A stretch of DNA of 64,000 nt, taken from Actimicrobium sp047621345. Its GTDB lineage: Bacteria > Pseudomonadota > Gammaproteobacteria > Burkholderiales > Burkholderiaceae_D. The DNA lies in contig JBLHLW010000002.1 of NCBI GenBank assembly GCA_047621345.1, positions 54,936 to 118,935 of the forward strand, written 5' to 3'. Of the stretch, positions 8,800-15,428 are shown in pieces (the first letter of the stretch is position 1; every line of letters starts with the position of its first letter). A program made the translations under genes and the position numbers. Under the pieces are notes generated by a model. That model made no database searches and was not told the DNA's origin. It saw only the letters and a program-made list of their open reading frames with translations.

Positions 8800-9597
8800 T
8801 CAGAAACGCACTGACAGACCGACGGTCCAGTTCAGGTTCGGTGTGTTCCGGTTCAATCCACGCGAGACGGCGGTATCGACCTGCACGTTGTCAGTCAGTA
8901 GATAAGTCACGCCGATATCCGCGTTGATGAGAGAACCGCCCTGGCGGGCAGGCGCGATTTGCGGCGCCGAAAATTCAACAAAGCTGCGTAGTCGATCGTC
9001 CCATGACTTGCCAAGCCCGACGCCAAACTGACCACTGATAAAGCGCTCGCCAGTCGCGGTTTTGTTCCAGACCAAGCCTTGCATCATGCCCAGAGAGAAG
9101 GCTGCGGGCAATTCCCATTCGATCGCCATGCGCAACGAAGGCCGTAGTCCGGCACCTCGAAACGCGACCGAGCCGGAGTCGATATCAACCTGCGCAACCC
9201 AGCCAATCGATGGCTGACCGTCGTCGCCTTTTACCGCATGCCATTTGATACCGAGTGACAGGTCACCATTGCCGGTAATGGTCTGGCTGGCGCCATTGCT
9301 ACTGCTGCGTTCGACCAGACGACCATCGGTTTCAAGTCGCAGTTCGAGTGACTCGACCACCCCCAGGCGCAGCAAGGTGGGCGTCGAAACCGTGCGGGTG
9401 CGGATGCCGTCGCGGTTGTCGCGCTCGATGGAGGTGCTGGTTTCGATCTGGAAGTGGCCGGCACCGACGACATCACCGGAATCGACAAAGTCGGGCCGAT
9501 CGGCCGCGATCCGTTCGAGACCGGTTGCGCTGGCAGGTAACGTCATTGCCAGTAACAGCCCGATCATTGACAGTGTCTGGAAGCGTGGCTTTGCCAT
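8800..9597 (-). CDS. Predicted outer-membrane beta-barrel protein (transporter-like)
   Basis: 265 residues from the ATG at 9597. A longer frame to 9681 exists, but MAKPRFQTLSMIGLLLAMT followed by LPASA is a convincing cleavable signal peptide, which favours 9597. The mature part has alternating hydrophobic/polar strands, a C-terminal VGLSVRF ending in Phe as in outer-membrane barrels, and a start region AADRPDFVDSGDVVGAG. That region resembles proteins annotated as transporter or phenol-degradation MetA-like porins. Function is unknown. It is convergent with hemW (36 bp apart) and stands alone. Confidence 0.65.
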   Translation of the reverse strand: MAKPRFQTLSMIGLLLAMTLPASATGLERIAADRPDFVDSGDVVGAGHFQIETSTSIERDNRDGIRTRTVSTPTLLRLGVVESLELRLETDGRLVERSSSNGASQTITGNGDLSLGIKWHAVKGDDGQPSIGWVAQVDIDSGSVAFRGAGLRPSLRMAIEWELPAAFSLGMMQGLVWNKTATGERFISGQFGVGLGKSWDDRLRSFVEFSAPQIAPARQGGSLINADIGVTYLLTDNVQVDTAVSRGLNRNTPNLNWTVGLSVRF

Positions 9598-10064
9598 CGA
9601 CGTAATGCCACTCCGACGAGATCTTTTAAACGGGTTGTAATACTGGCTGGTCGCGCATCGCTGCATGGTCGGTTTTTTCATAAGCGCTAAGTGTGCAGCC
9701 TAACAGACAGGTTTGCCCTTGCCTACTACCCTTAGTCATGACAAATTTTTTCCAGCGAGTCGGGACCGCTGTGCCCAGATTTCTACTCTTAGGGCGCAAC
9801 CTTGTCACCGTGCCGGACGCTGCTGAGCCAACTAATTTGATTCGGGTTATCCTGCGCGTCGTCGGATAGGGTGAAGGAGCTCCCTGCGTGATGATGCCGG
9901 ATTTTGGCGCTGCGCGGTCCGGTATCGAAGTAGTGAAATTTTTGGCACATTGGCGACGCCGTGCCTATTTATCAGGCTAGAAAATCTACCGCGCAGTATC
10001 GTCACGGCACGAAAAAATTCCCCACCCTAAACCGGTCTCTCTCCATTTATAAAGTGAAACCAAC
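9598..10064. other. 467-bp intergenic region, possible long leader
   Basis: Separates the outer-membrane protein gene from the molybdenum hydroxylase genes. No convincing ORF is seen. It contains a CCGGAC (9814-9819) that could pair with GTCCGG (9917-9922) about 100 bp away, enclosing a GGAGCTCC palindrome. This might belong to a structured leader, but I recognise no known riboswitch. Promoters for the flanking divergent genes must lie here. Confidence 0.4.
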
Positions 10065-10535
10065 ATGACTACATTTACCGTCAATGGCAAAGCCATTGTC
10101 ACCGGGGTCGACCCCGTTACCCCGTTGCTATGGGTGATCCGCGATGAAATCGGCATGAAAGGTACCAAGTTTGGTTGCGGCATCGGCATGTGCGGCGCAT
10201 GTACCGTCCACCTTAATGGTCGCGCGATCCGCTCCTGTATCACCCCGGTCAGCGTGGTCGCCAATGCCGCAATCACGACGATCGAAGGCTTGTCGGCCGA
10301 TGGCCAGCATCCGCTGCAGAAAGCCTGGATCGCTACTCAGGCACCGCAATGCGGTTACTGCCAGTCGGGCCAGATCATGCAGGCAGCCACGCTGCTCAAG
10401 GATTTTCCGGAGCCGACCGACGCCAACATCGATTCGGTCATGAGCGGCAACTTGTGCCGCTGCATGGCCTACGTGCGTATCCGCAAGGCCATCAAGCTGG
10501 CTGCCGCTGAAATGAAGGGAGCTCCCCATGCTTGA
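10065..10535 (+). CDS. (2Fe-2S)-binding subunit of a molybdenum hydroxylase (IorA-like)
   Basis: 156-residue iron-sulfur subunit of the xanthine oxidase family. The plant-ferredoxin-type cluster is bound by Cys38, Cys43 and Cys46 (CGIGMCGAC) and Cys58. The second cluster is bound by Cys96 and Cys99 (CGYC) and Cys131 and Cys133 (CRC). It passes electrons from the molybdenum centre of its partner. The stop overlaps the start of the large subunit by 8 bp, so the two form a dimer like isoquinoline 1-oxidoreductase or membrane-associated aldehyde dehydrogenases, with no FAD subunit. The substrate cannot be told from sequence. Confidence 0.9.
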   Translation: MTTFTVNGKAIVTGVDPVTPLLWVIRDEIGMKGTKFGCGIGMCGACTVHLNGRAIRSCITPVSVVANAAITTIEGLSADGQHPLQKAWIATQAPQCGYCQSGQIMQAATLLKDFPEPTDANIDSVMSGNLCRCMAYVRIRKAIKLAAAEMKGAPHA

Positions 10536-12828
10536 TCGACTTATCAAACAACAGCAGACACCAGGTACGCTGAGCCGTCGCAGTTTCATGATCGCGGCTG
10601 CTGGCACTGGTTTCACGATGGCGTTCTTGAGCCCGTCATTGGCCCTGGCTGCTGGCCAGACAGGTTCCCTCGCCGCACCGGTATTTGATCCGACTATCTG
10701 GTTCCAGATCGATCGCGACGGACTCGTTACCGTCAATATTGCCAAGGCCGAAATGGGCCAGCACATCGGTACCGCACTGGCGCGCATCGTCGCCGACGAG
10801 CTCGAAGTGAGCTGGTCGTCGGTACGCCTGAATTACGTCGACACCGATCCGAAGTGGGGCATGATGATTACCGGTGGCAGCTGGTCGGTATGGCAGAGCT
10901 TTGATCCGCTCAGCCGCGCCGGCGCCGCTGGTCGTATCGCACTGATCGACGAGGCAGCACGTCTGCTCAAGGTGAACGCCGCCGATTGTCAGGCCCGCGA
11001 TGGCGTCATCAGCGCCGGCAGTAAGTCGATTACGTACGCCGAGATCGTCCGTAACGGCAAGCTGGGTCGCACCTTCACGCCCGAGGCGCTCAAAGCCATC
11101 GCCCTGAAAACACCGGATCAGCGTCGTCTGATCGGCCGGGATGTGCAAGCCGTTGATGTGCCGTCGAAGACCAACGGCGCGGCGATTTACGGTATCGATG
11201 CAGTCGTTGAAGGCATGGTCTATGCCCGTCCGCGTATTCCGCCTACTCGCTATGGTTCGACCGTGCTGTCGATCGACGACAGCGCTGCCCGCAAGGTCAA
11301 GGGCTACATCAAGTCGGTCGCTCTCAAGGATCCGTCCGGCACGGTGCCGGGCTGGGTCATGGTGTATGCCGATTCGTACTCGGCAGCCATGCGCGCGGCC
11401 GATCTGGTCGACATCAAATGGCAAGCCGGTGCTGCCGCCAAAGTGTCGGAAGCCGATATCCTGGCGCATGCCAAAAAGCTGATCGGGGATGCCTCGAAGG
11501 GTTCGCTGGTAGTCGCTGATGACGGCGTCGAAGCGGCATTTTCGAAAGCCAGTTCACGCATCGAACACGAGTACACGACCAGTACCGTGCTGCATTTCCA
11601 GCTTGAGCCGGTCAACGCATTGGCGCTCGAAAAAGACGGCATCTGGCACATCCACACCGGTAATCAGTGGCAATCGCTGGCGTTGCCAACACTGGCAAAA
11701 GCACTCGGCGTGCCGGAAGCCAAAGTCGTCATGCACACCTACTTGCTCGGTGGCGGTTTCGGCCGCCGGCTCAATGGCGATTATGCGATTCCTGCTGCAC
11801 TGGCAGCCAAGGAAATGGGCCGTCCGGTCAAGATGATCTGTACCCGTCCCGACGATGCGCGTTTTGATTCGCCCCGTTCGGCCTCGCTGCAGCGCTTGCG
11901 CATGGCCTTCGACGACAAGGGCACGGTCACGGCGATGGAGCACCACGCCAGTGCCGGTTGGCCAACGCAAGTGATGATCCCGGCCTTCATGCCGAAGGGC
12001 AAGAACGGCGAGCCGTATGATCCGTTCGCCATTTCCGGTGCCGATCACTGGTACAACGTCGGTGCGCATCGTGTGCGGTCGATTTCGAACGACCTCGCCA
12101 ACAGCACTTTCCGTCCGGGCTGGTTGCGCTCGGTCGGACCGGGCTGGACCAACTGGGCCGTTGAAAGCTTCATCGACGAAGCCGCACTCAATGCCAAGGT
12201 GGATCCGCTCGCATTCCGTCTGGCGATGCTCGATGGCAGTGGCAAGAACGCCGGCAAGGCGCCGAATTCGGTTGGCGGTGCTGCCCGGATGGCGCATGTG
12301 TTGCGCCGTGCGGCGGAAAAAGCCGGCTGGGGCACGACGATGCCGGCCGGTACCGGACTCGGTATCGCCAGCACGTTTGGCCAGGAACGCGACATGCCAA
12401 CCTGGACTGCCTGCGTGGCACGCGTCAAGGTCGATGCCAAGACCGGCGACGTCAAGGTCGTCAAGCTGGTCATGGTGATTGATGCCGGGACCATCATCCA
12501 TCCGGATGGTGCGCTGGCGCAGGCCGAGGGCGGTGCGTTGTGGGGCGTGAGCATGGCGCTGCACGAAGGTACCGAATTCGTCAACGGTGAAGTCCGCGAC
12601 ACCAACCTTGGTACCTATACGCCGCTGCGGATGTCTGACGTGCCGGAGATGGACATCGAGTTCGTCGCCAGCACCGCGACTGCCACCGGCATGGGCGAGC
12701 CACCGACCACCGTGGTCGGTCCGGCCATTGCCAATGCGATTCACGCTGCCGTCGGCGTGCGCTTGCGTGACTTGCCGATGCGGCCAGCTACGTTGCTTGC
12801 GGCTCTGGCGAAAAAGCCGGTTGCCTGA
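10528..12828 (+). CDS. Molybdopterin-binding large subunit of a molybdenum hydroxylase (IorB-like, TAT-exported)
   Basis: 766-residue xanthine oxidase family protein. The N terminus carries a twin-arginine signal (SRRSFM, Arg17-Arg18, followed by a hydrophobic stretch ending ALA), so the enzyme is predicted to be periplasmic. The family motifs LGGGFGRRLNGDY and RPGWLRSVG are present, as is the catalytic glutamate Glu724 in GMGEPPTT. The overall two-domain layout is that of isoquinoline 1-oxidoreductase beta or aldehyde dehydrogenase subunits. It overlaps the 2Fe-2S subunit by 8 bp. It lies just upstream of, and converges on, rcoM. Whether it belongs to the CO regulon is not known. Confidence 0.9.
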   Translation: MLDRLIKQQQTPGTLSRRSFMIAAAGTGFTMAFLSPSLALAAGQTGSLAAPVFDPTIWFQIDRDGLVTVNIAKAEMGQHIGTALARIVADELEVSWSSVRLNYVDTDPKWGMMITGGSWSVWQSFDPLSRAGAAGRIALIDEAARLLKVNAADCQARDGVISAGSKSITYAEIVRNGKLGRTFTPEALKAIALKTPDQRRLIGRDVQAVDVPSKTNGAAIYGIDAVVEGMVYARPRIPPTRYGSTVLSIDDSAARKVKGYIKSVALKDPSGTVPGWVMVYADSYSAAMRAADLVDIKWQAGAAAKVSEADILAHAKKLIGDASKGSLVVADDGVEAAFSKASSRIEHEYTTSTVLHFQLEPVNALALEKDGIWHIHTGNQWQSLALPTLAKALGVPEAKVVMHTYLLGGGFGRRLNGDYAIPAALAAKEMGRPVKMICTRPDDARFDSPRSASLQRLRMAFDDKGTVTAMEHHASAGWPTQVMIPAFMPKGKNGEPYDPFAISGADHWYNVGAHRVRSISNDLANSTFRPGWLRSVGPGWTNWAVESFIDEAALNAKVDPLAFRLAMLDGSGKNAGKAPNSVGGAARMAHVLRRAAEKAGWGTTMPAGTGLGIASTFGQERDMPTWTACVARVKVDAKTGDVKVVKLVMVIDAGTIIHPDGALAQAEGGALWGVSMALHEGTEFVNGEVRDTNLGTYTPLRMSDVPEMDIEFVASTATATGMGEPPTTVVGPAIANAIHAAVGVRLRDLPMRPATLLAALAKKPVA

Positions 12829-12842
12829 CCGCTCGCGCTGAA

Positions 12843-12884
12843 GTAATCACCAAGCAGTAATCACCAAGCAGTAAGCATCAAGCA
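12843..12884 (+). repeat. Three tandem 14-bp repeats
   Basis: Two perfect copies of GTAATCACCAAGCA (12843-12856 and 12857-12870) are followed by a third with two changes (GTAAGCATCAAGCA, 12871-12884). They lie between the hydroxylase stop codon and the terminator hairpin. Confidence 0.85.
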
Positions 12885-12892
12885 GTAAGCCG

Positions 12893-12932
12893 ACAGCCCG
12901 GTTCGCGCCTCAAGCGCGGGCCGGGCTGTTTT
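12893..12932 (+). terminator. Rho-independent terminator after the hydroxylase pair
   Basis: A 9-bp stem, ACAGCCCGG (12893-12901) against CCGGGCTGT (12921-12929), is followed by a short T-rich run. The right arm lies inside the last codons of rcoM on the other strand, so the convergent genes share the structure. Confidence 0.7.
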
Positions 12933-13746
12933 GTTTATCGCCGCTGGTTTTGGGGCTGACCTGCGCGATCCCCAGTAATTCCTTCAGGTGCGCGGTGTTG
13001 GGCCGGCTGACCGGCACCACAGTCTGCTGGCGATCAGCCATCATCAGGCTGACCGATTCGTCTTTCATGACGAGTTCGACGGCATGCGGCAGGCTCACGA
13101 TATGGCTGCGGTGGGTGCGGAAATACATCGCCGGATCGAGCCGCGCTTCCAGATCGGTCAGCGACAGGTTCGACATGTACTGGTCGTCGGCGGTGACGAT
13201 GGTGGTGTAGTGGCCATCGGCCTGGAAGCGCACCACATCCTTCATGTCGATCAGCATGACGCGGTTCTTGCGGTATACCGGGATCTTCAGCAATCGGCGT
13301 GGCGGTGCATCCTCACGCGCAGTGGCGGTGGCGCCGGCGGGTTCTGTCGTGATATCGGTCAAGTCATAAAAAATCATGCAGGTACCCACCACGCCGGCTG
13401 TTCCCACCATCTTCGAGACTTTCACGACCAGCACCCGGTCCGGAATATTGATCATCATCGCCACGGGTGCTGGTGACTTCATCGGGCAACTGCCGTCCTG
13501 TCCGGTCTGCAGCAGCAGGCGCAATTTATCGCGGCTTTTGTCGGGATGCATTTGAAGTACGTCAATGCCAAGCAATTTGTCGGGATCGACTCCCATCGAA
13601 TATTGGGCAGCCGGTCCCAGCAACTGGGCCGCGACATCGTTCATCGCCGTGACGTGATTGGTCGGGTCCAGCCAGACCATGCCGGGATTGAATTGCTCGA
13701 GTTTGTGGAGGAAGGTTTCTTGACGGGCAGGTTCGGAATGCTTCAT
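12910..13746 (-). CDS. rcoM: CO-sensing heme transcription regulator RcoM (PAS-LytTR)
   Basis: 278 residues from ATG at 13746. The N-terminal part (about 10-135) is a PAS domain and the C-terminal part (about 150-250) is a LytTR DNA-binding domain (LIDMKDVVRFQADGHYT, FRTHRSHIVSL). This is the architecture of RcoM, the heme-based CO sensor of Paraburkholderia xenovorans. From recall of that protein, its heme ligands His74 and Met104 and redox-switch Cys94 correspond here to His67 (MHPDKSRDK), Met97 (VAMMIN) and Cys87 (GSCPMKSP). The spacing is identical at 20 and 30 residues. It diverges from the cox operon across 251 bp, as expected for its activator. A longer upstream frame to 14031 is rejected because MKHSEP matches the start of known RcoM proteins. 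Confidence 0.93.
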   Translation of the reverse strand: MKHSEPARQETFLHKLEQFNPGMVWLDPTNHVTAMNDVAAQLLGPAAQYSMGVDPDKLLGIDVLQMHPDKSRDKLRLLLQTGQDGSCPMKSPAPVAMMINIPDRVLVVKVSKMVGTAGVVGTCMIFYDLTDITTEPAGATATAREDAPPRRLLKIPVYRKNRVMLIDMKDVVRFQADGHYTTIVTADDQYMSNLSLTDLEARLDPAMYFRTHRSHIVSLPHAVELVMKDESVSLMMADRQQTVVPVSRPNTAHLKELLGIAQVSPKTSGDKQNSPARA

Positions 13747-13844
13747 TGGCGGAATGCCGAGGGATGGATCGCTGGGGTCATGCGTGTCTCCGGTTGCCAG
13801 TTTGTTCTGGCTGGTTGTTGATTTTTTGTAATTCGATAATCGCC

Positions 13845-13874
13845 GCTTTCCGCAGTTCGTGCAAGCTTTCCTGC
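13845..13874 (+). promoter_or_regulatory. Candidate RcoM operator upstream of coxM
   Basis: Two copies of GCTTTCC start 20 bp apart (13845 and 13865). Between them lies TTCGTG (13856-13861). Read as TTnnnG elements this gives TTTCCG, TTCGTG and TTCCTG. RcoM is reported to bind a triplet direct repeat of this kind, and LytTR proteins favour repeats about two helical turns apart. Spacing here is slightly uneven, so this is a hypothesis. Confidence 0.4.
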
Positions 13875-13997
13875 GACTCGGGAAGACCTGTCCGCCGTTC
13901 GGGAATTGCCTACCCATTGGGTGTGCCTCGCGTGCAATTATCGTTCTACCAGCCACGGGCATTGTGCTGGCATACCCATAACAACAAGGAGACCAGC

Positions 13998-14864
13998 GTG
14001 ATCCCGCGTCCATTTGAATACCACGCCCCAACCACCTTGCCGGCAGCGATCGCGCTGCTCGACCAGTACGGTGACGAAGCCAAATTGCTGGCGGGTGGCC
14101 ATAGCATGCTACCGATGATGAAACTACGTTTTGCCGAACCGGCCCACCTGATCGACTTGCGCAAGATCGCCGCGCTCAAGGGTATCCGCGAGGTCGGCAA
14201 CGAAATTCGCATCGGTGCAATGACGACCGAAAATGAATTGATCTGGTCACCACTGCTGCAGCAAAAATGTCCGCTGCTGGTCGAAGGCGCCGGTCTGATC
14301 TCTGACCCGCAAGTGCGCTACATGGGCACACTGGGCGGCGACATTTCGCATGCTGATCCGGCCAACGACCATCCTGCATTGATGATCGCGCTCGGCGCCT
14401 CATTCGTCCTCACCAGTGCGGCTGGCGAGCGCGTCGTCAACGCCGATGGCTACTTCCTCGGGTTGTATTACACCTTGCTTGAGCCCGGCGAAATCATGAC
14501 CGAGATTCGCATCCCGACTCCGGCTCCCGGCACTGGCTCCTGCTACGCCAAGCTCAAGCGCAAGACCGGCGACTACGCCACCGCCGCTGCCGCAGTACTG
14601 CTGCGCATGCAAGGTGGTGTGGTGGCCGAGGTTGCCATCACGCTGACCAATCTCGGTGAAACCGCGCTCAAGGCCAACGACGCCGAAAACTACTTGCGCG
14701 GCAAACCGCTCGATGACGCCACGATCCGCGAAGCAGCCCGTCTCGCGATGGCCATCTGCGAACCGGCCCCCGACCTGCGCGGCGACATCGAGTACAAGAC
14801 CGCGATGGCCGGCGAAATGACACAACGCGCATTGCGCACCGCGCTGTCGCGCTGCAGCGCCTGA
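13998..14864 (+). CDS. coxM: CO dehydrogenase medium (FAD-binding) subunit CoxM
   Basis: 288 residues from the GTG at 13998, which has AAGGAG 9 bp upstream. The open frame continues upstream to 13746, but that part antisenses the RcoM N terminus and lacks homology. FAD-binding motifs AGGHS (32-36) and TLGGD (111-115) fall at the positions described for Oligotropha carboxidovorans CoxM, also 288 residues. It shuttles electrons from the Fe-S subunit to the quinone pool or CoxG. First gene of the cox operon; coxS follows after 16 bp. Confidence 0.95.
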   Translation: MIPRPFEYHAPTTLPAAIALLDQYGDEAKLLAGGHSMLPMMKLRFAEPAHLIDLRKIAALKGIREVGNEIRIGAMTTENELIWSPLLQQKCPLLVEGAGLISDPQVRYMGTLGGDISHADPANDHPALMIALGASFVLTSAAGERVVNADGYFLGLYYTLLEPGEIMTEIRIPTPAPGTGSCYAKLKRKTGDYATAAAAVLLRMQGGVVAEVAITLTNLGETALKANDAENYLRGKPLDDATIREAARLAMAICEPAPDLRGDIEYKTAMAGEMTQRALRTALSRCSA

Positions 14865-14880
14865 ACTCTGGAGAATTGCG

Positions 14881-15402
14881 ATGATTAAAAAAATGATGGT
14901 GACGTTCAAACTCAACGGCAAGTCCACCGATGTGGTGGTCGAGCCGCGCGAACTGCTGATTCACACCTTGCGTGAAAAATGTCTGCACACCGGACCGCAC
15001 ATCGGTTGCGATTCGTCGCACTGCGGAGCCTGCACGGTCGATATCGACGGCATGTCGGTCAAGTCCTGCACGATGCTCACGGTGCAGGCCGACGGGTCCG
15101 AATTGCTGACCATCGAAGGATTTGCTCAGGGCGGCGAACTGCATGCGCTGCAGGAAGGCTTCATGCAGGAACACGGCCTCCAATGCGGTTTCTGCACGCC
15201 CGGCATGATTACCCGCGCCTACCGTCTGCTGAAGGAAAATCCGGACCCGACCGAAGCCGAAATCCGCTACTGGATGGCCGGCAATCTGTGCCGCTGCACG
15301 GGTTACCAGAACATCGTGAAGGCGGTCCAGTATGCCGCCCGCAAGCTGCGCGGTGAGCCGGTACAAACCTCCTACCCGCTGATGGAAACCACGACGCATT
15401 GA
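14881..15402 (+). CDS. coxS: CO dehydrogenase small (2Fe-2S) subunit CoxS
   Basis: 173 residues. The N-terminal 2Fe-2S cluster is bound by Cys43, Cys48, Cys51 (CDSSHCGAC) and Cys63. The C-terminal cluster is bound by Cys102, Cys105 (CGFC), Cys137 and Cys139 (CRC). It forms the electron path between the molybdenum-copper site of CoxL and the FAD of CoxM. It is separated from coxM by 16 bp and from coxL by 26 bp, so the three structural genes are co-transcribed in the standard MSL order. Confidence 0.96.
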   Translation: MIKKMMVTFKLNGKSTDVVVEPRELLIHTLREKCLHTGPHIGCDSSHCGACTVDIDGMSVKSCTMLTVQADGSELLTIEGFAQGGELHALQEGFMQEHGLQCGFCTPGMITRAYRLLKENPDPTEAEIRYWMAGNLCRCTGYQNIVKAVQYAARKLRGEPVQTSYPLMETTTH

Positions 15403-15428
15403 GCGCCTGAAGACTGACGGAGACAATC

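Noticed and set aside
11554..12744. 396-codon open frame antisense to the Mo hydroxylase gene
   Set aside because: Shadow of the real gene with His/Arg/Gly-rich, non-protein-like composition.
13746..13997. Upstream extension of the coxM frame
   Set aside because: GTG at 13998 has an ideal ribosome site and gives the standard 288-residue CoxM; the extension lies over the rcoM start and promoter region.
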